Assembly (NCBI GenBank): GCA_945892985.1
Contig: CAMDDU010000008.1
Span: forward strand, 62,001 to 126,000
DNA length: 64,000 nt
Direction of reading: 5' to 3'
Origin: CAITSH01 sp945892985
Lineage (GTDB): Bacteria; Pseudomonadota; Gammaproteobacteria; Burkholderiales; SG8-39
Each line of letters starts with the position of its first letter. Position 1 is the stretch's first letter. A program made the translations under genes and the position numbers. Positions 8,360-17,047 of the stretch are shown here, piece after piece. Under the pieces are notes generated by a model. That model did no database searches. It saw only the letters and a program-made list of their open reading frames with translations, and had not been told where the DNA came from.

Positions 8360-9337
8360 TCATGCCTTCAAACCCATCCGTGTGATCATGATGCGCTGCG
8401 CCTCGAACATTTCAAACGATGACTTGGTGTACTCGGGCGAGGACATGAAAGTCGCAGGCATGTCGCTCCGGTCAAGGACGGCGAGTACAGTCGGGTCTGA
8501 CAAGGCCTGCCGGAACGCTTCTTCAAGGCGCGCCACAATCGCCGGGTCCATGCCCTTGGGACCGCCGAACCCAAAGGGGGTGTCAGGCACGGCGTAACCG
8601 AGTTCAAGCAGCGTTGGCGAGTTGGGCCAGCGCTTGGTGCGCTTGCTGCCGTAAGTGGCGAGCAGGCGCATGGTTCCCGCGTCAACCTGCGGGCCCCAGC
8701 TGGTGGACCCGCTGATACCCATGACGGAGCCACCGAGCAGCGCCTGCAGGCTTTCGGAATCGGCTTTGTACGGAATGTGCTGGAATTCGACTCCGCCGCG
8801 AAAGGCGAGCTCCTCCACCGACAGGTGCGGCGATGAGCCGACGCCCGAGGATGCGTAGGTAAATTTGCCTGGATTGGCTCGCGCGTAGTCCATCAGATCC
8901 TTGACAGTCTTGACGGGCGAATCGGCACGTACCACCAGGCCATTGGTGTAGGCGCTGACACGTGCGATGAAGGTAATGTCCTTGAGCGGGTCGAACTGCA
9001 CCTTTTGCATGTGCGGCACGCTTAGCACACTCAGCGCCAGCTGCGACAGGGTGTAGCCGTCCGGACGTGCGTTGACCAACTCAACGGCCCCTAGGGTTCC
9101 GCCGGCGCCGGCTCTATTCTCGACAATGATGGTGCCGCCAAGAAATTTCGCCGCACTCGCCGCAAAGGCGCGCAGCACGATGTCGCTTGTGCCGCCAGCC
9201 GTCCACGGGCTGATCAGCTTGATTGGCCGGCTCGGATAGGCTTGCTGCCCCCGTACCGTCGCGGGCAGCAGACCTGCGCCTGTGGCGATCAACAGACTCT
9301 TGAGGACGGTGCGACGCATGGAACTCATGGTTGTCAT
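8360..9337 (-). CDS. Bug-family (TctC-like) solute receptor
   Basis: 325-residue periplasmic receptor of the tripartite tricarboxylate transporter family. The N-terminus has two arginines (MRRTVLKSLL) before the hydrophobic segment and ends at RGQQ, which may be a Tat or a Sec signal. The mature part shows AYPSRPIKLISPWTAGGTSD, VENRAGAGGTLG and FTYASSGVGSSPHLSVE, all family hallmarks. GGGAG lies about ten bases before the ATG at 9337; the ATGs at 9328 and 9319 are alternatives. It ends the GntR-oxygenase-Bug operon and has no transporter membrane genes beside it. The ligand may be the inducer or substrate of the neighbouring pathway, which is inference only. Confidence 0.9.
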   Translation of the reverse strand: MTTMSSMRRTVLKSLLIATGAGLLPATVRGQQAYPSRPIKLISPWTAGGTSDIVLRAFAASAAKFLGGTIIVENRAGAGGTLGAVELVNARPDGYTLSQLALSVLSVPHMQKVQFDPLKDITFIARVSAYTNGLVVRADSPVKTVKDLMDYARANPGKFTYASSGVGSSPHLSVEELAFRGGVEFQHIPYKADSESLQALLGGSVMGISGSTSWGPQVDAGTMRLLATYGSKRTKRWPNSPTLLELGYAVPDTPFGFGGPKGMDPAIVARLEEAFRQALSDPTVLAVLDRSDMPATFMSSPEYTKSSFEMFEAQRIMITRMGLKA

Positions 9338-9407
9338 CGGTTAAGCGCTCCCGAAAATTTCACATGATCCGGTCGTTGCCGCCACAGCACCGGGCACAGG
9401 GGCGGCT

Positions 9408-10427
9408 TCATCCGGCTGCTTGAAGTGCCGCTGACGTGCCGACGCGCTGAAAATTGGTGTCAAGACGCATGGAATAATAATCGCCGTAACGGATTGGCGC
9501 GTATTTGGGCGACTCATCGGACCCGACAAATTGCGGCAGGCAACTGATATGCGCATCCACGTTCGGATCGAAGAACATCGCCATCGAGTAGCGGTCCACC
9601 GACTCCGGCGGACTGATCACGCGGTGTGGTGTCGAATTAAAACCATTATTGGTCCAGCGCGCCAGCATATCGCCGACGTTGACCACGAAGGTGTCGGGAA
9701 TCCGCGGTGCATCTATCCACGACCCATCGGGTCGTTGCACCTGAAGCCCGCCGACGCCATCCTGCGTCAGGATGGTTAGAAAACCGTAATCCGTATGCGG
9801 ATGGATGCCGAACATGTCCTCCGGCCGTGCCGGCGGAGAGGGCGGATAGTGCATCATTCTCAGGTTGGTCGACGGCGGTGAAAAGAAGCTGTCAAAGAAG
9901 TCCTTTCGTTCGCCTACCGCCACCGCAACCGGATGAAGCAGCCGCAGCCCGAGGTCGCGCACGGCCGCGTCATAGCGCTGGAAAGCCCGCTTGAAAGTGG
10001 GGTCTTCCGGCCATTGGTTGGGGCCTTGCAGTGCTTTCACTTTGTAATCGGGATGTGCAATATCGACTTCATGACGGGCGTTGAACGACTCAATCTGGTT
10101 GGGTAGGCGCGCCGCCTCGAAGCGCTGCGACGAAGTCGAGATGTTGCCGCCGACCGGCACATAACCGCGGTGCCAGGTGTTTCGCTTGAGCTTTATTTTT
10201 TCTTCGATTGGCAACGCATGAAAGCGCCGGTTTGCATCCAGCGCGCCCGCCACCACATCGGGATCGGCGCCGGTGTTGGCCAGATAGAAGAAGCCGCTGC
10301 CCAGGCAGGCCACCCGAATCTGCGCGGCAACATCGGCGATCGCGTCGTCATCGCCCTTGGCGACTAGGGTGCCGATATCGATGACCGGAATTTCGATTGC
10401 AGCGAGCAGCTTAGCGGCGTTCATCAT
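9408..10427 (-). CDS. 2-oxoglutarate/Fe(II)-dependent oxygenase (isopenicillin N synthase family), second copy
   Basis: 339-residue paralogue of the oxygenase at 706-1707. The N-terminal domain contains GSGFFYLANTG. The iron site is H211-x-D213 (HPHTDYGFLT) plus H268 (STPHRV), and R279-x-S281 (DRYSMAMFF) should bind 2-oxoglutarate. The ATG at 10427 overlaps the stop of the GntR gene (ATGA), with AAGG just upstream; a second ATG at 10424 is also possible. The paralogue shares the full catalytic set but differs clearly in the N-terminal half, so it probably acts on a different intermediate of the same route. It is co-transcribed with a GntR regulator and a Bug receptor. Confidence 0.88.
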   Translation of the reverse strand: MMNAAKLLAAIEIPVIDIGTLVAKGDDDAIADVAAQIRVACLGSGFFYLANTGADPDVVAGALDANRRFHALPIEEKIKLKRNTWHRGYVPVGGNISTSSQRFEAARLPNQIESFNARHEVDIAHPDYKVKALQGPNQWPEDPTFKRAFQRYDAAVRDLGLRLLHPVAVAVGERKDFFDSFFSPPSTNLRMMHYPPSPPARPEDMFGIHPHTDYGFLTILTQDGVGGLQVQRPDGSWIDAPRIPDTFVVNVGDMLARWTNNGFNSTPHRVISPPESVDRYSMAMFFDPNVDAHISCLPQFVGSDESPKYAPIRYGDYYSMRLDTNFQRVGTSAALQAAG

Positions 10428-11191
10428 GCCACCTTGTGCTCGGTGACGCACTTGAGCGCCTTGGCCATCGAGACAGCATCATCACGCAGCGTATCGAGGT
10501 GGCCGCGCATCCGCCCTGATGCGGCCGCGCCGTCCATGTCGAGAATCGCCTGCAGGATTTTCTCATGCTCCTTGATGGTGAGCGCCATCAGGCCGGCATG
10601 GAATGTTGAGGCGCGTCGGTAGGCTTCAAGGCGGTTGCGCAGCCGCAGCGTGTCGGCGCACAGGTAGTCATTGTGGCTTGCCGCGTAGATGCGCTCGTGG
10701 AACAGCGCGTTGGCGTCGTAAAAGGCGTCCGGGTCTTTTTTCTTCGCCGCCCTGACACAGGCCTCGTGCGCGTCGGCCAGCAGATGGCGGTCCTCCTCGG
10801 TGTGGCGCAGCGCGGCGAGTTCGGCGCACGCCGCCTCGAGGTAGGCCATGGTCTCGAACATCTGCCCGAGCTCGCTGACGCCAAGTTGCGCGACAAAGGC
10901 ACCCATGTGCGGCCGCAGTTCGATGTGGCCTTGCGAGGCGAGCTGCTGGAAGGCTTCGCGCACCGGTGTGCGCGAGGCGCCGTACTTGGCGGCGAGCGCC
11001 TCTTCGTCGAGCTTCATGCCCGGCGTGAGCTTGCCCGAAATGATATCGTGTTCGATCGCGGCACGGATGTGCAGCACGCGGGTTTTCGGTTCGTGCGCCT
11101 TGACCTTAAGCGCGGGAACCGCTGGAACCTTAGGCGCGGGGGTTTTTAGCGCGGCCGCCTTCACTGTGCCGGCTTTCTTTTGCGTTGACAT
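10424..11191 (-). CDS. GntR-family transcriptional regulator with FCD domain
   Basis: 255-residue repressor-type regulator. Residues 1-35 are a Lys/Ala/Pro-rich extension not needed for the fold. Residues 37-103 are the winged helix-turn-helix (IISGKLTPGMKLDEEALAAKYG, then SRTPVREAFQQL). Residues 105-245 are an all-helical FCD ligand domain. The metal-ligand pattern of FCD domains is present: D159, H165 (ALFHERIYA), H209 (KEHEKIL) and H231 (GHLDTL). The gene is divergent from the SDR gene with only about 54 bases between starts. GTAT/ATAC-type inverted repeats lie in that gap, so it very likely controls both directions in response to a small acid or metal-chelating metabolite. Confidence 0.9.
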   Translation of the reverse strand: MSTQKKAGTVKAAALKTPAPKVPAVPALKVKAHEPKTRVLHIRAAIEHDIISGKLTPGMKLDEEALAAKYGASRTPVREAFQQLASQGHIELRPHMGAFVAQLGVSELGQMFETMAYLEAACAELAALRHTEEDRHLLADAHEACVRAAKKKDPDAFYDANALFHERIYAASHNDYLCADTLRLRNRLEAYRRASTFHAGLMALTIKEHEKILQAILDMDGAAASGRMRGHLDTLRDDAVSMAKALKCVTEHKVA

Positions 11192-11233
11192 TGGAAGATT
11201 GTATGCGATACATTAAAGATCGTATACATCGTT
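11192..11233. promoter_or_regulatory. Probable GntR operator/divergent promoter
   Basis: The short gap between the GntR regulator and the SDR gene contains two symmetric elements. One is GTATGCGATAC at 11201-11211, a perfect 4-3-4 inverted repeat. The other is GTATAC at 11222-11227 inside CGTATACATCG. Sites built from GTATAC-like half-sites are typical for FCD-type GntR regulators. The centres are about 18 bases apart. Binding here would cover the start regions of both divergent transcripts. Not tested. Confidence 0.55.
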
Positions 11234-11245
11234 TTGGAGAAAAAA

Positions 11246-12049
11246 TTGGATCTGCGGCTGAAGGGGCAGTCGGTGCTCATTACCGGGGCATCGAAGGGAA
11301 TCGGTCTGGCGGCGGCGCGCGCCTTTGCCGCCGAAGGTTGCAATCTGCACCTTGCCGCACGCTCGGGCGACGCCCTCGTGGCGGCCCGCGATGAGATCAG
11401 CAAACAACATGGCGTGACCGTGGACATCTACGTCATGGACCTGGGCAAATCGGAGAGCCTCGCCGAGCTGGGCGAGCGCTGTGCCAACGTCGACATCCTC
11501 GTCAACAACGCCGGCGAGATTCCGTCCGGCCCGATTGAGTCGCTGGCCGAGGAAGACTGGCGCCGCGGTTACGACCTCAAGCTGTTTGGCTACATCCTGT
11601 TGACCAAGGCGTTGTACAAGTCGATGAAGGCGCGCCGCTCCGGCGTGATCATTAACGATATCGGCAACTCGGGCGAGAACTGGGACGCCAACTACATCGC
11701 CGGCAGCACAGCCAATGCGGCGCTGATGGCCTTCACCAAAGCCCTTGGTGGGCAAAGCCTGGACTTCGGCGTGCGCGTGGTTGGCGTCAACCCCGGGCCG
11801 GTCGAGACCGACCGTATGGTCAAGATCAATAAGCGCCGCGCCATCGATTGGTACGGCGACGAGAGCCGCTGGACCGAATTGCGCGACATGTATCCGGGCG
11901 GCCGGCCGGCGAGCGCCGAAGAGGTCGCCGACTTGATGGTCTATCTGGCCTCGCCGCGCGCCGGCTATATCACCGGCACCATCGTGACCATAGACGGCGG
12001 CATTGCCGCGCGCGGTTCGGTGATCAAGGAACGGAGCGAGCAGAAATGA
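11246..12049 (+). CDS. Short-chain dehydrogenase/reductase family protein with atypical active site
   Basis: 267-residue Rossmann-fold SDR. The cofactor motif TGASKGIG is at about residues 13-20, NNAG is present near residue 87, and the C-terminal GG(R)PASAEEVADLMVYLASPRAGYITG block is typical. A TTG at 11246 is taken as start because GGAG lies six bases upstream; a TTG at 11234 would destroy that spacing. The classic YxxxK motif reads Y-I-A-G-S (Tyr about 150), so the catalytic Lys is absent, and no Ser is visible at the usual distance before the Tyr. The enzyme may use another mechanism or act on an unusual substrate. Its stop overlaps the start of the aminotransferase gene (ATGA). Confidence 0.82.
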   Translation: MDLRLKGQSVLITGASKGIGLAAARAFAAEGCNLHLAARSGDALVAARDEISKQHGVTVDIYVMDLGKSESLAELGERCANVDILVNNAGEIPSGPIESLAEEDWRRGYDLKLFGYILLTKALYKSMKARRSGVIINDIGNSGENWDANYIAGSTANAALMAFTKALGGQSLDFGVRVVGVNPGPVETDRMVKINKRRAIDWYGDESRWTELRDMYPGGRPASAEEVADLMVYLASPRAGYITGTIVTIDGGIAARGSVIKERSEQK

Positions 12050-13185
12050 AAAACTTCGAGGTCCGCAACCAGCATTTCGACCGCCTGTTCAACACGCCGG
12101 GCCTGAAGTGGTTCGGGCAGAATACCAACCATTTCAAGACGCATCCGGCGGTGCGCCAGGCGATGATCGATTCCATCGACGCCGAGGAATTTCATGCGTA
12201 TGCGCCGCCCATAGGCATCGAGGAGTTGCGCACGCTAATCCTTGAGGATCTTGGTTTGCCGGCTGCTGACGCGGCGGTGCTGGTCACCGACGGCGCTGTC
12301 GAGGCGCTCTACAACGTCTGCCGCACACTGTGCGAGCCGGGCTCGGAGTTTGTCACCACCGACCCGGGCTGGAAATGGCCGATGCTGTACGCCAAGGCCT
12401 CCGGCGCGAAAGTCATCGAGATCCCGATCTACGGTCCGGAAAATAACTACCGCCTCTCCGTGGCGCAGCTGAAGGCGGCGGTGACCGAGAAGACGCGCAT
12501 CATCTATCTGGTCGACCCGAACAATCCGTTGGGCGTCTGTTACACCGCCGAAGAGATCAAGGCCTTCACCGATATCGCGCGTAGTGTTGGTGCGTATTTT
12601 CTGCACGACGCCACTTACAAGCACTTTGCCGACGAGCACACGCTGGCCGCCCGCTACTATCCGGAACGCACCGTTACTATTTACAGCTTTTCCAAGTGGC
12701 TCGGTCTTGCCGGTCTGCGTGTCGGCGCGCTGATAGCGCACCCCGAACTGGTCGAGCGCCTCGCCGCCTCGCCGCCGAATAATCTTGGCTCAAATGTTAT
12801 TTCGCAGCGCGCCGCCATCGCCGGCCTCAAGGTCAAGGGTGAGTGGATGCCCGACATCAACCGCCGCCAGCGCCGGAATCAGGCGCAGATATACGAGGCG
12901 GTCAAGCGCATCCCCGGCATGAAGGTGGCGGTCTATCCATCGCAGGCGAATTTCCTTGTGGTCGAGTGTATTGACGCGGGCATCACGCCCGAGGCTTTGT
13001 GCGAGGCCTTCCGCCCCGAGGGCATCATGATCCGGCAAGGCGCTTATCACACGCCCAAGTTCGGCCACCGCTTTGTCAAAATAGCCACGACCGTGCCCGA
13101 GGACTGGAACGACGCGCTGTGTTCGCTGTTGCCGGCCATGGTGGAGCGCGCGCGTGGCATCAAAAATCCGGGGCCGTTGTTTTAG
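12046..13185 (+). CDS. PLP-dependent aminotransferase, class I/II (fold type I)
   Basis: 379-residue PLP enzyme. Visible are DPNNPLG at 157-163, the cofactor-ring residues in HDATYKHF (D188, Y191), the Schiff-base lysine K217 in YSFSKWLGLAGLRVG, and a late HRFVKIAT with the carboxylate-binding Arg. It starts within the stop of the SDR gene, with GGAGCGAG upstream. It could transaminate, beta-eliminate or decarboxylate an amino compound; the family does not decide this. RidA proteins nearby would suit a PLP enzyme that releases enamines or imines. A 157-base gap follows before the alpha/beta hydrolase. Confidence 0.88.
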   Translation: MKNFEVRNQHFDRLFNTPGLKWFGQNTNHFKTHPAVRQAMIDSIDAEEFHAYAPPIGIEELRTLILEDLGLPAADAAVLVTDGAVEALYNVCRTLCEPGSEFVTTDPGWKWPMLYAKASGAKVIEIPIYGPENNYRLSVAQLKAAVTEKTRIIYLVDPNNPLGVCYTAEEIKAFTDIARSVGAYFLHDATYKHFADEHTLAARYYPERTVTIYSFSKWLGLAGLRVGALIAHPELVERLAASPPNNLGSNVISQRAAIAGLKVKGEWMPDINRRQRRNQAQIYEAVKRIPGMKVAVYPSQANFLVVECIDAGITPEALCEAFRPEGIMIRQGAYHTPKFGHRFVKIATTVPEDWNDALCSLLPAMVERARGIKNPGPLF

Positions 13186-13342
13186 GGGGTCGGGTTTTAG
13201 GTTTCCAAGCCTTTTAGAATGGCGCAATCGTGCAGCGGCGTTGCCGCCTGCGGTTTGTTGTGTCTTCGGGACAGGTGCAACGCAAACGCCCTGATGCGGA
13301 GACGGCGCCGTCCTGAAAACAGATTTATTCACGGATTCCAAA

Positions 13343-14224
13343 ATGGCATACGCAAAGACCGATGACGGTGTGAAGCTGTACTACGAAGAGGCCGGCAGTG
13401 GCACGCCGATCGTGTTCGTGCACGAGTTCGGGGGTGATCACCGCAGTTGGGAGTTGCAGATGCGCTATTTCTCGCGCCGCCATCGTTGCATCACCTTTGC
13501 CGCGCGTGGCTATCCGCCATCGGAGGTGCCGGCTTCGGACCAAGCTTATTCGCAACTGCGCGCGGTCGAGGACATCGCTGCGGTGATGGACGCCGCCGGC
13601 ATCGCCAAGGCGCATGTGGTGGGGCTGTCGATGGGCGGCTTTGCCGTGCTGCATTTTGGCCTTGAACATCCGGAGCGCGCGCTGTCGCTTGTTGTTGCGG
13701 GCGCCGGCTATGGCGCGGAAAAGCAGCTTGAGGCGTATTTTCGCGAAGTCTCGCTCGATGTCGCGCGGCAGTTCGAGATGCAGGGCAGCGAGACCTTCGC
13801 CAAGACCTATTCGCTCGGCGCCTCGCGTGTACAGTTCCAGAACAAGGATCCGCGTGGCTGGCAGGAGTTTGCCACGCAGCTTGGCGAGCATTCTTCGCTG
13901 GGCGCGGCCAATACCATGCGTGGCGTGCAGGCGCGCCGACCCTCCATTTACGACCTCGAAGACCGGCTGAAGAAAATGATGGTGCCGACGCTGGTGGTGG
14001 TGGGAGACGAGGACGACCATTGCCTGCAGCCGGGCCTGTTCATGAAAAAGACTATTCCCGCCTGCGGCCTGTTGGTGCTGCCCAAAACAGGGCACACGCT
14101 CAATCTCGAAGAACCGGCGTACTTCAACGGCTTTGTCGCCGACTTCATCGCGCAGGCCGAGGCCGGGCGCTGGGCGCCGCGCGACCCGCGCGCCTTGCCG
14201 CAGCAGATCATGAAAACCACGTGA
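13343..14224 (+). CDS. Alpha/beta hydrolase
   Basis: 293-residue soluble alpha/beta-hydrolase. The oxyanion segment is FVHEFGGDHRSW (25-36), the nucleophile elbow GLSMGG gives S96, the acid is D222 or D224 (VVVGDEDDHC), and the base is H251 (PKTGHTLNLEEP). The nearest named relatives by feel are 3-oxoadipate enol-lactonase and carbon-carbon hydrolases, but the specificity is open. Its stop overlaps the GTG start of the M20 hydrolase (GTGA), so the two are coupled. The upstream gap of 157 bases may contain a separate promoter, since AT content rises just before the ATG. Confidence 0.85.
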   Translation: MAYAKTDDGVKLYYEEAGSGTPIVFVHEFGGDHRSWELQMRYFSRRHRCITFAARGYPPSEVPASDQAYSQLRAVEDIAAVMDAAGIAKAHVVGLSMGGFAVLHFGLEHPERALSLVVAGAGYGAEKQLEAYFREVSLDVARQFEMQGSETFAKTYSLGASRVQFQNKDPRGWQEFATQLGEHSSLGAANTMRGVQARRPSIYDLEDRLKKMMVPTLVVVGDEDDHCLQPGLFMKKTIPACGLLVLPKTGHTLNLEEPAYFNGFVADFIAQAEAGRWAPRDPRALPQQIMKTT

Positions 14225-15465
14225 GCAAATCCGTCGCCGACCATGTCGTCCGCGACCGGCTCTGGGAACGGCACATGCTCCTGGCGCGGCACGGTGCGAC
14301 GGCCGCCAATGGCGTCAATCGCCAGGCGCTGTCCGCCGCCGAAATCGCCACGAGGCGCGAACTCATCGGCTGGGGGGCGGACCTGGGCCTCAAGCCCTAC
14401 AGCGACGTCGCCGGCAATTTCTTTTTGCGCCTCGAAGGCCGTGATCCGGCCGCCGCGCCGGTGCTGAGCGGCTCGCATATCGACAGCCAGCCCACCGGCG
14501 GCAAGTTTGACGGCGTCTACGGTGTGCTCGCGGCGCTGGAGGCGGTGCAGGCGATTTGCGACAGCGGGCAAACGCCGGTGCGGCCGATCGAGATCGTCGC
14601 CTGGATGAACGAAGAGGGCTCGCGCTTCGCGCCGGGCATGATGGGCTCGGCCGTCTACGCCGGCGACATGGCGCTTGGCGACATCCTGCCGGTGCGCGAT
14701 GCTGAAGGGATCACGGTTGAGCAAGGCCTCGCCGACATGGCGCACGCCTTTCCGGAGGTGCCGCAGCGCGCGCTCGGACGGCCTGTCGCCGCCTATGTCG
14801 AGGCGCATATCGAGCAGGGGCCGGTGCTGGAGCAAAAAGGTTTCAGCATCGGCGTGGTCACCGGCATACAGGGCAAGCGCACCTTTCGCGTGTCGGTTAG
14901 CGGTGAGGACGCCCATGCCGGCACGGCGGCCTTGCGTGAGCGCAAGGACGCGCTGCTCGCGGCCACCGCCATGATCCAGGCGCTGTCCGCCGCCATGCAC
15001 GATGACGAGGACATTGTGAAGTTCACTGTTGGCCGGTTGGAGATCAAGCCCAACGCACCCTCGGTGGTGGCCGGGCACGCGCTGTTCTCGATTGATTTGC
15101 GCCACCCGCGCGAGTCGCGCCTGCGTGAGTTTGGCGACCGCGTGACGGGCATTTGCACCGCCAACGCCGGGCCTTGTGCGGTTGAAGTCGAGGAGCTGGT
15201 CACGGCCTGGCCGCTGGAGTTTCCGGCGGCGATGCAGGACGAGGTGCGCGGCGCGGCGCAGCGCCTGGGCTTGCGCAGCATGGACCTGCCTTCTGCGGCC
15301 GGCCATGATTCGCGTTACCTGCACGGGGTCTGCCCGGCAGCGATGATTTTCGTTCCTTGCAAGGACGGCATCAGCCACAACGAGGCGGAGTCGGCCACGC
15401 CCGAAGACCTGTGCGACGGCGCGCGTGTGCTGGCTGAAACGCTGATGGCGCTGGCTGGGCGCTGA
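14221..15465 (+). CDS. M20-family Zn-dependent amidohydrolase (N-carbamoyl amino acid/allantoate type)
   Basis: 414-residue dinuclear-metal hydrolase of the AllC/HyuC/beta-ureidopropionase group, which cleaves N-carbamoyl or ureido compounds. The metal ligands and catalytic acid are visible: H86 in GSHIDSQPTGGKFDG, D97 in the same segment, E131-E132 in WMNEEGSRF, H196 in EAHIEQGP, and a final His in GISHNEAE. A GTG at 14221 that overlaps the TGA of the alpha/beta hydrolase is chosen as start; the open frame continues to 14020 only by running through the upstream gene in another frame. It is followed 13 bases later by an amidohydrolase, suggesting two successive C-N bond cleavages. Confidence 0.9.
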   Translation: MSKSVADHVVRDRLWERHMLLARHGATAANGVNRQALSAAEIATRRELIGWGADLGLKPYSDVAGNFFLRLEGRDPAAAPVLSGSHIDSQPTGGKFDGVYGVLAALEAVQAICDSGQTPVRPIEIVAWMNEEGSRFAPGMMGSAVYAGDMALGDILPVRDAEGITVEQGLADMAHAFPEVPQRALGRPVAAYVEAHIEQGPVLEQKGFSIGVVTGIQGKRTFRVSVSGEDAHAGTAALRERKDALLAATAMIQALSAAMHDDEDIVKFTVGRLEIKPNAPSVVAGHALFSIDLRHPRESRLREFGDRVTGICTANAGPCAVEVEELVTAWPLEFPAAMQDEVRGAAQRLGLRSMDLPSAAGHDSRYLHGVCPAAMIFVPCKDGISHNEAESATPEDLCDGARVLAETLMALAGR

Positions 15466-15478
15466 GGGACCCAAGCCC

Positions 15479-16918
15479 ATGCCCCGTTTGCTGCTACGCC
15501 ACGCCGACGCCATTCATCTTTGTGATGATGCCAGGCGTGTCATTCGCAACGGTTACCTGCTGATCGAGGACGGGCGCATCGCGGCCGTCGGTCCCGAGCC
15601 GGCGCCGGCGATGGTCGTGGACGAGGAAATTTCCATGGCCGGCCATCTGGTTACGCCGGGCTTTGTGAACATCCACCATCACCTGTTCCAGACGCTGACG
15701 CGTGCCGTGCCGCTGGCCAACCGCGCCTCGATACTCGACTGGCTGTACGCGCTCTATCCGGTCTGGGCGGAAATCGATCCGGACGCGTATTACTGGGCGG
15801 CGCTGGCCAACAGTTGCGAGCTGCTGACATCGGGCTGCACCACCAACGCCGACTTTGCCTACCTCATGCCCGAGCAGGACGGCGAGATGGCGGCCGAGGA
15901 GATTCGCGGCGTGCGCGAAGCTGGAATGCGCTTTGTGCTGACGCGCGGCGGTATGCCCACGGTCGAGGCTGACCTGGAAACGCGCTTGCGCCCGCTGATG
16001 GGCGCGCAGCTTGACCGCATTCTGGATCGTGAAGAAACACTCTTTCCGGCGTTGGAAAAAACCATCGCCCGCTATCACGACACCTCAGAGGGCTCGATGT
16101 TGCAGGTGGCGATAGGCCCGACCAGCGTGACCTACCTGCGGCCTCAGTTCATGCGCCGTTTTGCCGATCTGGCGCGCGCCAACGATTGCGGCCTGCACGT
16201 GCATTTTGATCCGCGGCCCGATGAGCACGAGATCATGCGTGCGCGCGGCGGCAAGCCGATCGAGTTTTTGCGCGATTCGGGCTGGCTGTGGGAGCGCACC
16301 TGGTTCGCTCATGCGACGCTGCTCGACAGCGAAGAGATGACGGCGATTGCTGGCGCCGGCGCCAGCATCGCGCACTGCCCGCATTGCATCATCCGTCTGG
16401 GCAAAAAGGCCGCGCGCCTCGGCCACTGGCGCGCCCACGGTATCAACGTCGGCCTCGGCGTGGACGGCCCGGCCAGTAGCGACACCAGCAATATGCTCAA
16501 CGAAATGCGCCTGGCGATGATGCTGCACCGGGTCGGCGGCTATGAGGACGGCGAAGGCGCCGAACAGTGGCTGACCCCGGCCGACGTGCTGTGGATGGCG
16601 ACGCGCGGCGGCGCGCGCGCCCTCGGCCGCGATGACATCGGCCAGCTTACGCCGGGCAAGGCCGCCGACGTCGCGGCGTTTCCCTTGCGCCGCCTGTCGC
16701 TCGCGGGCGCCGTACTCGACCCGTTGGGCGCGTTGCTGATGGCCGGTAGTGATCCCTATGCCTCGCTCACCATCGTCAACGGCAGGATTCGCGTGCGCGA
16801 CGGCCATATGGAGGATGTGGACGAAATGCGCGCCTTCGAAGGGGCCAATGCGGCTGCGAGCCGCCTCATCGACGCGGCGCAAAAACGCACCGGCCTCGAT
16901 TTCAGCCGCCACGCGTAA
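15479..16918 (+). CDS. Amidohydrolase-superfamily deaminase (chlorohydrolase/8-oxoguanine deaminase type)
   Basis: 479-residue TIM-barrel metal hydrolase. The HxH site is in PGFVNIHHHLFQ (H66-H68). Further ligands are the His in GLHVHFD, the His in WFAHATLLD and the Asp in GLGVDGPASSD, which is the subtype with a mononuclear metal and a conserved Glu/His. The overall pattern, with HCPHCIIRLGKKAA and SSDTSNMLNEMRLAM, matches the 8-oxoguanine deaminase/AtzB-like group acting on N-heterocyclic amino groups. It closes the plus-strand catabolic run and is convergent with ubiJ. With the M20 hydrolase before it, a heterocycle or ureide substrate is a reasonable guess, not a demonstration. Confidence 0.87.
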   Translation: MPRLLLRHADAIHLCDDARRVIRNGYLLIEDGRIAAVGPEPAPAMVVDEEISMAGHLVTPGFVNIHHHLFQTLTRAVPLANRASILDWLYALYPVWAEIDPDAYYWAALANSCELLTSGCTTNADFAYLMPEQDGEMAAEEIRGVREAGMRFVLTRGGMPTVEADLETRLRPLMGAQLDRILDREETLFPALEKTIARYHDTSEGSMLQVAIGPTSVTYLRPQFMRRFADLARANDCGLHVHFDPRPDEHEIMRARGGKPIEFLRDSGWLWERTWFAHATLLDSEEMTAIAGAGASIAHCPHCIIRLGKKAARLGHWRAHGINVGLGVDGPASSDTSNMLNEMRLAMMLHRVGGYEDGEGAEQWLTPADVLWMATRGGARALGRDDIGQLTPGKAADVAAFPLRRLSLAGAVLDPLGALLMAGSDPYASLTIVNGRIRVRDGHMEDVDEMRAFEGANAAASRLIDAAQKRTGLDFSRHA

Positions 16919-17047
16919 GTTTTTGGGGTTAATCGAGCCCGGGTGGGCAGGGCCGCGCCGCAGCTGTGGTGCCTGGCGGTCACGCGGAGCCTTATCGGCG
17001 CTGCGCTATACGCTGGAAACCCCCGTCTGGAGCGGCTTTCCAGCCGG

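Noticed and set aside
13948..15513. 521-codon open frame antisense to the alpha/beta hydrolase and M20 genes
   Set aside because: High-GC shadow frame: Arg/Ala/His-rich, no motif, no ribosome binding site, and the sense genes show full catalytic motifs.
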